DNA of 64,000 bases from Bowmanella dokdonensis (GCF_017254865.1 NZ_JAFKCV010000004.1:248001-312000), one strand, 5' to 3'. Numbered from the stretch's first letter, positions 1-8,738 are shown. The notes: generated from the letters alone by a model not told the origin. A program made the numbers and translations.

Positions 1-197
1 AAATCTGGTTGGATCTGTGCGGCAACCTTCACCGCTTCATCACCCCGCAGTACATGAGTGACGGAAAAACCCTGGTTGGTCAGATAGTCGCTGACCCAGC
101 GGGCCAGGGAGGCATCGTCCTCCACCAGCAGCAGTCTGGCGTAGGGTTCCTGACTGGCGCTTGGCAGGTCAGAAGAAGAATGCAGCGGAATGGACAT
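1..197 (-). CDS. Response regulator, receiver domain (partial)
   Basis: N-terminal part of a two-component response regulator that runs off the left edge. The start is the ATG at 197. After about 20 variable residues comes a receiver domain opening, LLLVEDDASLARWVSDYL, whose acidic pair after the first beta strand is the usual Mg2+-binding site. The phospho-acceptor Asp and the output domain lie outside the window. It is downstream of, and codirectional with, the DUF3019 and MipA genes. That order (MipA/OmpV, DUF3019, response regulator, usually then a histidine kinase) is common in Shewanella and Alteromonas relatives and suggests an envelope-stress two-component system. The family is clear, but the class of output domain cannot be seen. 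Confidence 0.85.
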   Translation of the reverse strand, partial: MSIPLHSSSDLPSASQEPYARLLLVEDDASLARWVSDYLTNQGFSVTHVLRGDEAVKVAAQIQPD

Positions 198-222
198 GAT
201 AGGTGACCTCGTTATATCAGGC

Positions 223-606
223 TCAGAACAAACGCCAGCCGCGCTTGCGTCTTTGCGATTTGTAGACCCAGTTTACCTGGATTTCATGTTTGGCCAGGGT
301 CTGTTGGCCGTTGGTCAGCAACAAACGGGTGGACTGCTCGGCGGCAAATTCAAACTGCCAGTGTCCCTGATTGGCCTTCTGCCAGCAATGCAGCGGCTGT
401 GTCTGGTCTTCCAGTTGCAGACAGTAGTCGCCAGGCAGCTCACTGTGCCAGGTGACAGCGATAGTGGCATAGCAGGTTCGCCCCTGGTTCAGGGCCACAC
501 AGGTATCCGGTGTGACGGTCAGAAGTCGGGGTTCGGCAGCCGTCTCACCGGATAACGGCAGACTGGCCAGCAGCAGCAAGGCCCGGGAGATTCCATTAGA
601 AAACAT
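223..606 (-). CDS. DUF3019 secreted protein
   Basis: A 127-residue protein of the DUF3019 type, function unknown. I chose the ATG at 606 because it gives a clean signal peptide (MFSNGISRALLLLASLPLSG, cleaved near ETAAEP) and an 11-nt overlap with the end of the MipA gene, which implies translational coupling. The mature part carries several Cys residues (PDTCVALNQG, TCYA, YCLQLE, LHCW) that could form disulfides in the periplasm, and a basic C-terminus. DUF3019 genes habitually sit between mipA-like and response-regulator genes, as here, so a role in sensing or envelope modification is inferred from context only. Confidence 0.75.
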   Translation of the reverse strand: MFSNGISRALLLLASLPLSGETAAEPRLLTVTPDTCVALNQGRTCYATIAVTWHSELPGDYCLQLEDQTQPLHCWQKANQGHWQFEFAAEQSTRLLLTNGQQTLAKHEIQVNWVYKSQRRKRGWRLF

Positions 607-1408
607 AACGGATACTGACCATGCCGAGCGCTTCCACATTGCTCGCGACGATTGGGCTGTTGGCAATACTGCTACTATAACGGTTGAGACCCATTCCCAG
701 GTCCAACAGCCAGTGCTCATTCAGAGGATAAAGGGCCGACAGGCCCAGGTGCAGCATATGGGCTGATCTGCCATGGTAAACGGGCCGGCGGGCAGTCGCC
801 TCGGTGGGTAAAATGCCGAAGTAGTAATCCACCAGTTCGCCGCTGTAAAGGTGCAGACCTGCGGTCAGTTGTAAGTCCCAGTTTCGTAGTTGGGCCAGAT
901 AACTGTAATAACCCTGGAAAAGATAGCTGCTGTAGCGTTGGCTGATATCGTTGCCCAGTTCCAGGGACAGGTGGTGGGGGCCTCGGAAATGCTGCACCCG
1001 CAAGCCCAGGCTGCTGTCGCTGCCGCGGGTGCGGATACCTTTCAGCTCCGGCACTATCGTGTCGCCATGGTAACTGTAGCCGGATTCGCTGATGCGGTTC
1101 ATATGAGAGCTCAGCACCACATCGGTCTGCCAGACTTCGTCAGCGTAAATCCGGTAACCGACCAGGGCGGAATCAAACAGGCCTGTGACCCGCCGCCGGA
1201 CGGTTTCGAGGAAAAAATTCCGATACTTCAGATCGATCTGTAAGGTGACAATAACCGGATAGGCGTCATTGCCCTTTGCACCTGCCAGCAGGGACTTTTC
1301 ATCCCAGACTGCCAGTCCGGGTGAGATCTGCCACTGGAAATCCTCGTCGGCCTGCACCGGCGCAACCAGCACTATCAGCAAAAGTAGAAAGATCCGGCCG
1401 ATTCTCAT
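596..1408 (-). CDS. MipA/OmpV family outer membrane protein
   Basis: A 270-residue outer-membrane barrel of the MipA/OmpV family, whose members act as scaffolds for murein enzymes or as porin-like proteins. The ATG at 1408 gives the signal peptide MRIGRIFLLLLIVLVAPVQA; a TTG at 1426 is an alternative. Amphipathic, aromatic-rich strands alternate to the C-terminus, which ends in VSIRYVF, the terminal Phe typical of Bam-inserted barrels. It heads a minus-strand operon with the DUF3019 protein and response regulator. Its leader contains a terminator-like hairpin (1571-1614) oriented toward the gene. Confidence 0.8.
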   Translation of the reverse strand: MRIGRIFLLLLIVLVAPVQADEDFQWQISPGLAVWDEKSLLAGAKGNDAYPVIVTLQIDLKYRNFFLETVRRRVTGLFDSALVGYRIYADEVWQTDVVLSSHMNRISESGYSYHGDTIVPELKGIRTRGSDSSLGLRVQHFRGPHHLSLELGNDISQRYSSYLFQGYYSYLAQLRNWDLQLTAGLHLYSGELVDYYFGILPTEATARRPVYHGRSAHMLHLGLSALYPLNEHWLLDLGMGLNRYSSSIANSPIVASNVEALGMVSIRYVF

Positions 1409-1570
1409 CCGTGGAAAATCCAACAAGGGAAGTAATCCGGTTGGTATAAAACTAAAAAAGGTGGCCGCATCTTACCAGAGTGATGGCAGGGCGCGAGGGA
1501 CAAACAGGGCAAAATTGTAGGGAAATTGTAAAGTCGGGTGTCTGCAGCATGGTTTGGGCAGGCATCAGCG

Positions 1571-1614
1571 CAAAAAAATGAAAAACCCGGGCGGGCCATG
1601 GAGAGCCCACCCGG
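1571..1614 (-). terminator. Intrinsic-terminator-like hairpin in mipA leader
   Basis: On the minus strand CCGGGTGGGC pairs with GCCCGCCCGG (1587-1596 with 1605-1614, one G-T pair), followed by a T-rich run at 1571-1585. No gene on that strand ends here. It lies about 160 nt upstream of the MipA start, so it could be an attenuator, or end an upstream minus-strand transcript starting near the Fur box. A second, weaker hairpin (CCCAAG/CTTGGG, 1622-1646) lies just upstream of it. Confidence 0.5.
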
Positions 1615-1670
1615 TAAATGCCCCAAGAAAGACCAGTAGACTTGGGTAAGTAGTGCAGGATTAGAATACG

Positions 1671-1689
1671 GTTAATGATAACGATTATC
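1671..1689. promoter_or_regulatory. Fur box upstream of fumC
   Basis: GTTAATGATAACGATTATC matches the classical 19-bp Fur consensus (GATAATGATAATCATTATC) at 16 of 19 positions. It is 115 nt upstream of the fumC start and in the divergent region shared with the mipA leader. Iron repression of fumC fits its being the iron-free fumarase. Confidence 0.75.
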
Positions 1690-1803
1690 AATAACTATTT
1701 TAAACTTTTCTATACTGAAGCAGAATAGCGTCGCCATTACCGCTCAAAGAATCGCTTAGAAACGGAAACACCGTTGCAGCAGTTTCAAATCACAGGAGGG
1801 AAG

Positions 1804-3195
1804 ATGATACAGCCAAGTTCGAACACCAGGAGTGAGAAGGACAGTATGGGTGAGCTGCAGGTGCCTGCCGATGCTCTGTATGGTGCCCAGACACAGCGCG
1901 CCATAGAGAACTTTCAGATCAGCGGCCAGGGTATGCCGGATAATTTTATCCGCGCCCTGCTGCGTATCAAGCAGGCAGCGGCGCGGGCCAATCATAAGCT
2001 GGACTGTCTGGACAAATCGGTCAGCGAGGCCATCGCCGCCAGTTGCGAGGACTTGCTGCAGGACCGTCATCTGCTCAGGCATTTTCCCGTGGATGTCTTC
2101 CAAACCGGTTCAGGTACCAGCACCAATATGAACGCCAATGAAGTGATTGCCCGCCTGGCCAGCGACAAGCTGGGTGACAAAGTGGGGCCCAATGACCATG
2201 TGAATTATGGTCAGAGCAGCAATGACGTTATTCCCACGGCAATCCATGTCAGCGCCGCGATGGCCGTCAGAGAAGATTTATTGCCGGCCTTGCAGCATCT
2301 GGCCGATTTGCTTAAAACCCGGGGTATTGAGCTTAAGGATCACTGCAAGACCGGCCGCACCCACCTGATGGACGCAATGCCAATCCGGCTGGATCAATGT
2401 CTGGGTTCCTGGGAAGGGCAGATTCGGCAGAATATCCGCCATCTTGGCAGTCTGCTGCCGGCATTACAGACCCTGGCACAAGGTGGCACGGCGGTGGGCA
2501 CCGGCATCAATGCCCATAAGGATTTCGCCGCGACGTTCTGTGAAGCCCTGAATCATCAGACCGGTATGGACTTTACCCCGGCCGACAATCCTTTTGTCCT
2601 CATCGGCTCTCAGGACACCGCCGTGTCCCTGTCGGGACAACTGAAAACCACGGCTGTGTCCCTGATGAAAATAGCCAACGACCTGCGCTGGATGAATTCC
2701 GGCCCCCTGGCCGGACTGGGGGAAATATCCCTGCCGGCCCTGCAGCCGGGTTCCTCCATTATGCCTGGCAAGGTCAACCCGGTGATCCCCGAGGCGGTGG
2801 CGATGGCGGCCGCCCAGGTAATGGGCAACGATACCGCGGTCAGCATCGGCGGTCAGGCCGGTAACTTCGAACTGAACGTGATGCTGCCGATGATCGCCCG
2901 TAACCTGCTGGAGAGCATCAAACTGCTCACCCACTGCGCCACCCATCTGGCTGACAAAGCCGTTGCCGGCTTTAAGGTCAACGAGGATAACCTGAAGCAT
3001 TCATTGCATCGTAACCCCATTCTGGTTACGGCGCTCAACCCGGTTATCGGCTATGACAAGGCCGCAGAGATTGCCAAGCAGGCCTACAAGGAACAGCGTC
3101 CGGTGGTGGATGTGGCGGAGGAAAACACAGACCTGTCGCGGGAGGAGCTGGAGCAGTTACTCGACCCCATTAAGCTGACCGGCAGCGGTGTGTAA
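1804..3195 (+). CDS. fumC: Fumarate hydratase class II
   Basis: Class II fumarase, converting fumarate and malate in the TCA cycle without an iron-sulfur cluster. The 463-residue product has the family signature GSSIMPGKVNP (about residues 316-326), the TGSGTSTNMNANEV block, and GRTHLMDAMP in the active-site region. The ATG at 1804 follows the Shine-Dalgarno AGGAGG (1794-1799); an in-frame TTG at 1774 is less likely. A Fur box lies at 1671. In E. coli and Pseudomonas, FumC replaces iron-dependent fumarases when iron is scarce or oxidants are present, so Fur control makes sense. It is monocistronic and convergent with metE. Confidence 0.95.
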   Translation: MIQPSSNTRSEKDSMGELQVPADALYGAQTQRAIENFQISGQGMPDNFIRALLRIKQAAARANHKLDCLDKSVSEAIAASCEDLLQDRHLLRHFPVDVFQTGSGTSTNMNANEVIARLASDKLGDKVGPNDHVNYGQSSNDVIPTAIHVSAAMAVREDLLPALQHLADLLKTRGIELKDHCKTGRTHLMDAMPIRLDQCLGSWEGQIRQNIRHLGSLLPALQTLAQGGTAVGTGINAHKDFAATFCEALNHQTGMDFTPADNPFVLIGSQDTAVSLSGQLKTTAVSLMKIANDLRWMNSGPLAGLGEISLPALQPGSSIMPGKVNPVIPEAVAMAAAQVMGNDTAVSIGGQAGNFELNVMLPMIARNLLESIKLLTHCATHLADKAVAGFKVNEDNLKHSLHRNPILVTALNPVIGYDKAAEIAKQAYKEQRPVVDVAEENTDLSREELEQLLDPIKLTGSGV

Positions 3196-3291
3196 CTCCT
3201 AAATCTGCAAGGGCGTGTTGCACAGAGGGCGCAATAACAAGGAGACAGTCTTCTTTGCGTCTTGGCGGCCTCTGCGCTGCTACCTGCTGAC

Positions 3292-5562
3292 TTACATGGC
3301 CTCCTCTTGCTGTGCCACCAACTCAGCCCGCAGGGTTCTGGCGGAAGCCACCATATTTTTCAGGGCCGCCTCGGTTTCGGGCCAGGTTCGGGTCTTCAGG
3401 CCGCAGTCAGGATTAATCCAGAGGCGCTCGGCCGGAATAACCTGGAGGGCTTTCGTCAAGAGTCGCTTGATCCCTTCCTGGTCAGGTACATTAGGCGAAT
3501 GGATATCGTACACGCCGGGCCCGATATCATTGGGATAGGCGTTGTCCCGGAAGTCGTCCAATAACGTCATATTGGACCTTGATGTTTCCACCGTCAGTAC
3601 ATCGGCGTCCAGGGCGATAATGGCGTCGAGAATATCCTTAAACTCCGAATAACACATATGGCTGTGGATCTGCACCTCAGAAGGAGCGCTGGCACAGGAC
3701 AAACGGAAGGCGGTCACTGCCCAATCCAGATAGGCACCCCATTGACTCCGCTTGAGCGGCAGGCCTTCACGAATGGCCGGTTCATCGATCTGGATGATGT
3801 GGATACTGGCTGCAATCAGATCCTGGACTTCGTCGCCGACCGCCAGGGCAATCTGGCTGGCCACCTGGTCGCGGCTTAAGTCATCACGCACAAAACTCCA
3901 GCATAAAATGGTCACGGGCCCGGTCAACATGCCCTTCACCGGTTTATCGGTCAGGCTCTGGGCAAAACTCAGCCAGTGGGCGGTCATAGGCTCCTTGCGC
4001 TGAATATCGCCATAGATGATTGGCGGCTTGACACAGCGTGAGCCATAACTCTGTACCCAGCCGAAACGACTGGTGGCGACCCCCTCCAGGTAGTCGGCGA
4101 AGTATTCCACCATATCGTTGCGCTCCGGTTCGCCGTGCACTAACACATCCAGACCGATGGATTCCTGTTTACGGATGCAGCTTTCAATTTCCTGCTGCAT
4201 CAGCCTGGTGTATTGGTCCCGGCTGATCTCCCCCCGTTTGTATTGCGCCCGGATATGGCGGATATCGCCGGTTTGCGGAAAAGAACCGATGCTGGTGGTG
4301 GGCAGCAGGGGCAGACCCAGAGACTGTTGTCGGGATTTACGCACGTCAAACGGCTCCGAGCGGGTAAAACTCTGCAGGTTTTGCAGACGGTCACGCACAG
4401 TGGGATTCACCGCCTGACTGGATTGCAGTCTGTCCCTGACTGGCGCTGAGTAATCTTCGATGGCCCGCGTATCGCCGCTCAGCAGGGCTTGTTTGAGCAG
4501 GGCAAGTTCCTGGCACTTTTGTCTGGCGAAGGCCAGCCAGGGTCTGATAGTTGTATCGAGATCGGACTCCAGTTCCAGATCCACCGGGCTGTGGAGCAGT
4601 GAGCAACTGGGGGCCAGCCAGGTGCGGCCGTTCAGTTGTGCATAGATGGGCTCAAGTTTCTGGTACAGGGCCTCCAGGTCCGTTTTCCAGATATTGCGCC
4701 CATCGATGACCCCCAGGGAGACCACCCAGTGCCTGGGCAGTATATCGATGGCTAACTGGATATCGGTCGGCTCGGCCACACAATCCAGGTGTACCCCGTG
4801 CAGGGGCAATGAGGCGATAAGGTCGAGATGATGGTCGACGCTGGCAAAATAGCTGGTCAGCAGCAGCTTGAGCTGGCCTTGTCTGAGCTGACTGTAGGCG
4901 CTGCGAAACGCCTTTTTCCAGCCTTCGTCCAGTTCCAGTCCCAGGATGGGTTCGTCAATCTGCAACCAGTTCACTCTGTCCCGGTTTAACGCGTCGAATA
5001 TCTGCTGATAGCCCGCCAGCAACTGCGGCAGCAGTTCCAGTTTGTTCCCGGTGTAAGTGCCAAGGTAAAGGTAGGTGAGGGGGCCGAGCAGCACAGGTTT
5101 AACCTCATGTCCCAGGGCTCTGGCTTCCTCAATCTGTGCGAGCAGGGGCGAACAGTCAACCTTAATGGCAAGCTGAGGTTCAAACTCAGGCACCAGATAG
5201 TGATAGTTGGTGTTGAACCATTTGGTCATATCGCTGGCCTGCCCACAGCACCCCCCGGCGGACTGACCACGGGCTACCTGGAACTCCAGATCCAGTCGGC
5301 TTTGGCCACTTTGAACAAAACGGCTTGGCACGATACCCAGCATCAGGCTGGTGGCCAGTACATGATCATAATGGGCAAAGTCGCCCGCCGGCAGCAGTTC
5401 GATACCGGCTTCTTGTTGAAGCCGCCAATTGTCCTCACGCAATTGCCTGGCGGTGGACAGCAGGGCTTTCTCATCTGAGTCGCCCTGCCAGTAAGCTTCG
5501 AGGGCGAACTTTAGCTGGCGGTGCGTGCCAATGCGGGGAAATCCGAGGTTATGGAGTCGCAT
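3292..5562 (-). CDS. metE: Cobalamin-independent methionine synthase
   Basis: 5-methyltetrahydropteroyltriglutamate-homocysteine methyltransferase, the B12-independent last step of methionine synthesis. The 756-residue length fits the family (about 750). The ATG at 5562 starts MRLHNLGFPRIGTHRQLKFA, the typical MetE N-terminus. Zinc ligands are visible in HSHMCYSEF (near residue 640) and PDCGLKTR (near 720); VETSRSNM lies between. It is divergent from metR; the 139-bp gap carries tandem MetJ boxes and a MetR box, the classical dual control by methionine (repression) and homocysteine (activation). Confidence 0.97.
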   Translation of the reverse strand: MRLHNLGFPRIGTHRQLKFALEAYWQGDSDEKALLSTARQLREDNWRLQQEAGIELLPAGDFAHYDHVLATSLMLGIVPSRFVQSGQSRLDLEFQVARGQSAGGCCGQASDMTKWFNTNYHYLVPEFEPQLAIKVDCSPLLAQIEEARALGHEVKPVLLGPLTYLYLGTYTGNKLELLPQLLAGYQQIFDALNRDRVNWLQIDEPILGLELDEGWKKAFRSAYSQLRQGQLKLLLTSYFASVDHHLDLIASLPLHGVHLDCVAEPTDIQLAIDILPRHWVVSLGVIDGRNIWKTDLEALYQKLEPIYAQLNGRTWLAPSCSLLHSPVDLELESDLDTTIRPWLAFARQKCQELALLKQALLSGDTRAIEDYSAPVRDRLQSSQAVNPTVRDRLQNLQSFTRSEPFDVRKSRQQSLGLPLLPTTSIGSFPQTGDIRHIRAQYKRGEISRDQYTRLMQQEIESCIRKQESIGLDVLVHGEPERNDMVEYFADYLEGVATSRFGWVQSYGSRCVKPPIIYGDIQRKEPMTAHWLSFAQSLTDKPVKGMLTGPVTILCWSFVRDDLSRDQVASQIALAVGDEVQDLIAASIHIIQIDEPAIREGLPLKRSQWGAYLDWAVTAFRLSCASAPSEVQIHSHMCYSEFKDILDAIIALDADVLTVETSRSNMTLLDDFRDNAYPNDIGPGVYDIHSPNVPDQEGIKRLLTKALQVIPAERLWINPDCGLKTRTWPETEAALKNMVASARTLRAELVAQQEEAM

Positions 5563-5578
5563 AGATTTGATTCCTTGT

Positions 5579-5602
5579 AGACGTCTGGATGTTTGGATGT
5601 TT
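5579..5602. promoter_or_regulatory. Three tandem MetJ (met) boxes
   Basis: Three adjacent 8-mers: AGACGTCT (exact met-box consensus), GGATGTTT, GGATGTTT. MetJ binds tandem 8-bp boxes cooperatively with S-adenosylmethionine. The array starts 17 nt upstream of the metE ATG, where it would block transcription or initiation. Confidence 0.8.
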
Positions 5603-5654
5603 ATACTGGCCGGCAACGGTGCACGCCTCAAGCGCAAGATTTTCAACTTTCAAT

Positions 5655-5667
5655 TGAAGGAAATTCA
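5655..5667. promoter_or_regulatory. MetR binding site
   Basis: TGAAGGAAATTCA fits the MetR consensus TGAA-N5-TTCA exactly. It lies between metE and metR, 88 nt from the metE start and 35 nt from the metR start, suited to activate metE and autoregulate metR. Confidence 0.75.
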
Positions 5668-5701
5668 TCTTGGCCGGGATAACGACAAAACAAGGATCTC
5701 T

Positions 5702-6601
5702 GTGCTGGAAGTCAAACACCTGAAAACCCTGCTGGCGCTGGAGCGGGCCGGCAGCCTAGCCCAAGCGGCGGATCTGCTGTTTGTCAGCCAGTCAGCCCTG
5801 TCTCATCAGTTGCGGGAGCTGGAGAATCGCATCGGTACCAGGCTGTTCGAACGCAAGACAGACCCGCTGCAGTTCACTTCCCAGGGAACTAGCCTGCTGA
5901 ATCTGGCCAGGGAGGTGATACCCAGAATCCGCGCAGTGGAACAGGAGCTCAGACAGCACCAGGGGAGCGTCAGGGAACTGAAAATCGGCATAGAGTGCCA
6001 CGCCTGCTTTCAGTGGCTGTTGCCGGCCATTGCCCAGTTCAATGGTCAGCAACAGGAAGTGAATCTGGACTTAATCGGTGAAAACCTGTTTGACGGTATC
6101 GGTGAGCTGGAACGGCAGTCGCTGGACCTGTTATTTACCGATGACAGAATAGCCGCCGACCGTCTCAGTTATGAGGCCATCGGGGAGTTTGAACTGGTAC
6201 TGGTGATGGCGCCTCAGGACAGCCTGGCGCAAAGGCCGTTTATCCAGCCTGAAGATCTGCGCGACAAGAAGTTGCTCACCTATCCGGTGCCCCTGGCCAA
6301 GCTGGATATTTTCCGGCGCTTTTTGCAGCCCGCCAGGTGTCAGCCCGGCTCGGTGAAGACGGTGGCCAACAGTTCGGTGATGCTGCAGATGGTCGCGGCT
6401 GGGCTGGGAGTGGCGGCGGTACCTGACTGGCTGGTCAGGGATTTCGATCGCCAGCAGTTGCTGGTGGTAAAAACGCTGGCCAGGGAAGGGCTGTTCAGAC
6501 CTCTCTATGCCGCGTATGCCCCTGAGCGACAAGACCTGCTGAGGGCTTTCCTGCCACTGGTTAAACAACGTTTTGCCGATCTGATGGCTGGCACCAGCTA
6601 A
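5702..6601 (+). CDS. metR: LysR-type regulator of methionine genes
   Basis: LysR-type activator of metE that uses homocysteine as coinducer. The GTG at 5702, preceded by AAGGA (5692-5696), gives VLEVKHLKTLLALERAGSLA, which aligns with E. coli MetR (MIEVKHLKTL) from its first residue; the open frame extends further upstream but without support. Length is 299 residues: winged HTH at about 1-60 (ALSHQLRELENRIGTRLFER), then a periplasmic-binding-like effector domain with IGIECHACFQWLLPAI, very like MetR. It is divergent from metE. Confidence 0.95.
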   Translation: MLEVKHLKTLLALERAGSLAQAADLLFVSQSALSHQLRELENRIGTRLFERKTDPLQFTSQGTSLLNLAREVIPRIRAVEQELRQHQGSVRELKIGIECHACFQWLLPAIAQFNGQQQEVNLDLIGENLFDGIGELERQSLDLLFTDDRIAADRLSYEAIGEFELVLVMAPQDSLAQRPFIQPEDLRDKKLLTYPVPLAKLDIFRRFLQPARCQPGSVKTVANSSVMLQMVAAGLGVAAVPDWLVRDFDRQQLLVVKTLAREGLFRPLYAAYAPERQDLLRAFLPLVKQRFADLMAGTS

Positions 6602-6607
6602 AAAATG

Positions 6608-6634
6608 CTTACCCCGCCCCTGATTCGGGGTAAG
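6608..6634. terminator. Bidirectional terminator between metR and DUF3718-like gene
   Basis: CTTACCCCG and CGGGGTAAG form a perfect 9-bp stem with a 9-nt loop just after the metR stop. On the minus strand it is followed by a run of T (complement of the A run at 6600-6605), so it best ends the leftward gene, and probably metR too. Confidence 0.7.
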
Positions 6635-6678
6635 TGACAAAATGCCCTGTTCCCTGGTCACCCTGGATAAGGGCCGAT

Positions 6679-7050
6679 TTACCGACCCCGTACCATTACC
6701 ACCAAGTCCTGCTCCTGTTTGCCCTGACTCTGGCTGGCCACATCTTTGATTTCAGTATGGCCCTTTTGGATTTCCAGTCGCTGTAAAAGCCGAGCCACCC
6801 TATTGTTACCTGTCTGTTGGGCAAAATCGCCAACCAACTGATCATTACAATGCAGGTTATTGGCGAGGTAGCGCATCTTGTAACCTGAGCCCTTCTGCTT
6901 AATCAGAAAAGAAACCTGCGAGTCCATTGCTACACTGAGGCAAAGTTGTGTGGCCTTGGAGTCGTCGGCAGCCACGTAAGTGGTCTTAGCCAATGCGGTT
7001 AAGGGCAGACAAAGTAAACCGGCAATGGCAATGGTTTTGATACGAAACAT
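6679..7050 (-). CDS. Secreted DUF3718-like small protein
   Basis: A 123-residue protein with a clear signal peptide (MFRIKTIAIAGLLCLPLTALA). The mature part has two Cys (LCLSVA and HCNDQL) and the pattern CND-LV-DFA-QTGN, resembling DUF3718 proteins of Shewanella and Alteromonas, which look like short ankyrin-like helical repeats. Function unknown. It is transcribed alone, convergent with metR, with a terminator at its 3' end. The assignment to DUF3718 is from memory of the pattern. Confidence 0.65.
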   Translation of the reverse strand: MFRIKTIAIAGLLCLPLTALAKTTYVAADDSKATQLCLSVAMDSQVSFLIKQKGSGYKMRYLANNLHCNDQLVGDFAQQTGNNRVARLLQRLEIQKGHTEIKDVASQSQGKQEQDLVVMVRGR

Positions 7051-7476
7051 AAGTAAATCCCTCTTGGTATTCAGGCGGATTGCCTGAGTTAAGTGTGCAC
7101 TTTGTTGCTCCGAATGCTGTTAACCGCTGATGACCATCTGTAACAAGCCGTTTAAGTAAATTTACCAGTACTTATCTATATGATGTTAAAGAAGTTATTT
7201 TGTGTTGTTTGTAACAGGCTTGAAGTCCTGTTCGACAAGTGGCGGCTATCTTCCGATAACTGCCTGGAGGTTTTTTTTCTGTTGCGATTAAGGGGGGATT
7301 TTCAGGGTTAAGCGCAGGGCCGGGCCCCCCATCGGGACGTTGGTGGTGTCAACCCTCTTGCTTGGTGCAACTATCGCTTGGCAAGGACTGGCACATTTCA
7401 CCAGTAAGCTGCGTTCTGTAATAAGTGGGAAAGGGTAGCAGGGGCTGTCTGCTCTTTCCTTCAACTTGTTGTTTGG
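7051..7476. other. Gene-poor region with structured segment
   Basis: No convincing coding sequence. The left part (7051-7210) is A+T-rich and probably holds the promoter of the leftward gene. Further right, GAAAG/CTTTC and AGCA/TGCT arms (about 7428-7459) form a bulged hairpin immediately upstream of a plus-strand terminator. It may encode a small RNA; see the finding. Confidence 0.35.
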
Positions 7477-7509
7477 CCGGGTCCGGCATTGTCTGACCCG
7501 GTCTTTTTT
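7477..7509 (+). terminator. Orphan plus-strand intrinsic terminator
   Basis: CCGGGTC (7477-7483) pairs perfectly with GACCCGG (7495-7501), followed by TCTTTTTT. No gene on the plus strand ends nearby (metR ends 900 nt upstream behind its own hairpin), so it probably closes a non-coding transcript. Confidence 0.65.
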
Positions 7510-7667
7510 ATGTGGCTCAACAAGTACTTGTCCCTGCGCCCCTGCTAAGGGGGTAATTCTCTGGCACATCCCCTTCCCGCTTTTCGATAACTGATTGCGC
7601 CCTGAACAGGTGCAGGCACCCCACCGGGCTCTGCATCGGGCTGAATTTATCCAATCAGAGGAAAGTT

Positions 7668-8738
7668 ATGAGTGACCAGAACGTAACAATCGAACAAGTG
7701 CAGGAATTTGCCGGCAAGGTAATGGCGGATATAGGCGGTGCCTATGCGGTTTTACTGTCTTATCTTGGCGATCAGAGCGGCATCTACCGCACCCTGACAG
7801 AACATGGGCCCATGAGTTGCCAGGCCCTGGCAGATAAAGCCGGTGTGGATGGCCGTTATCTGCTGGAATGGCTGAGTGCTCAGGCTGCGGCAGGTTACGT
7901 GGAATATGATGAAGCCAGTGAGTGTTTCTCCATGTTGCCGCACAAAAGCATCGTGCTGGCACAGGAAGGGCATCCCGCCTGTATGCAGGGACTGTTTCAA
8001 TGCCTGGTTGCTCAGTACGCCACCCATGACAAAGCTCTTGAGATCTTTGTTTCCGGTGCTGGCAGGCCCTGGGGAGAGCACCACAGCTGTTGTTTCTGCG
8101 GCACGGATCGTTTCTTCCGTCCAGGCTATGAGGCCAATCTGATCACCGACTGGCTGCCTGCACTGGATGGTATGACAGAGAAACTGCAACGAGGCGCCAG
8201 AGTGGCGGATGTGGGTTGCGGCCATGGATCGTCCACTATCCTTATGGCCGAGGCGTTCAAAAGCAGTCACTTTGTAGGATACGACTTCCACGCAGAATCC
8301 ATTGCTGCGGCAGCGGAAAAAGCCGACAAGCAACTGGACCACCCAAACTGGCAGTTTGTCACCGCCAAAGCCACCGACATTCAGGAAGGAGACTTCGATC
8401 TTATCTGTCTGTTCGATGCCTTACATGACATGGGGGATCCCGTTGGCGTGGCCAGGCATCTGCGCTCAAGGCTGGTGGAAGGCGGCAGCCTGATGCTGGT
8501 GGAGCCGCTGGCCGGCGATAAACTGACCGACAACCTGCATTTGCTCGGCCAGATATTCTATTCGGCTTCCACCTTGATCTGTACCCCTGCCTCCAAGGCT
8601 CAGGAAGTGGGTCTGGCGCTGGGTGCCCAGGCTGGCGAAAAGCGCCTGACGCAGGTACTTACCGAAGCCGGCTTTACCAGCATCAGGCGGGTGGCTCAAA
8701 CGGATACCAATATGGTGCTCGAAGCCAGGATGGTCTGA
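7668..8738 (+). CDS. Class I SAM-dependent methyltransferase with winged-helix N-terminus
   Basis: A 356-residue methyltransferase. An N-terminal winged-helix-like region (about 20-100, GPMSCQALADKAGVDGRYLLEWL) precedes a Rossmann domain with the SAM-binding motif VADVGCGHGSST near residue 180, the acidic motif II at FVGYDFH and CLFDALHDM as motif IV. This is the Rv2258c-like layout seen in many uncharacterised O- or N-methyltransferases. SD GAGGAAAG precedes the ATG. Substrate unknown; the flanking genes give no pathway. A Cys-rich patch (SCCFCG, about residue 143) is unusual. Confidence 0.8.
   Translation: MSDQNVTIEQVQEFAGKVMADIGGAYAVLLSYLGDQSGIYRTLTEHGPMSCQALADKAGVDGRYLLEWLSAQAAAGYVEYDEASECFSMLPHKSIVLAQEGHPACMQGLFQCLVAQYATHDKALEIFVSGAGRPWGEHHSCCFCGTDRFFRPGYEANLITDWLPALDGMTEKLQRGARVADVGCGHGSSTILMAEAFKSSHFVGYDFHAESIAAAAEKADKQLDHPNWQFVTAKATDIQEGDFDLICLFDALHDMGDPVGVARHLRSRLVEGGSLMLVEPLAGDKLTDNLHLLGQIFYSASTLICTPASKAQEVGLALGAQAGEKRLTQVLTEAGFTSIRRVAQTDTNMVLEARMV

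Noticed and set aside
2464-3000. Long reading frame on the minus strand of fumC
   Set aside because: Shadow of a well-supported gene on the plus strand; product has no domain.
5322-5350. TTGGCAC inside metE
   Set aside because: Within coding sequence on the opposite strand and no CGTW at the right spacing.
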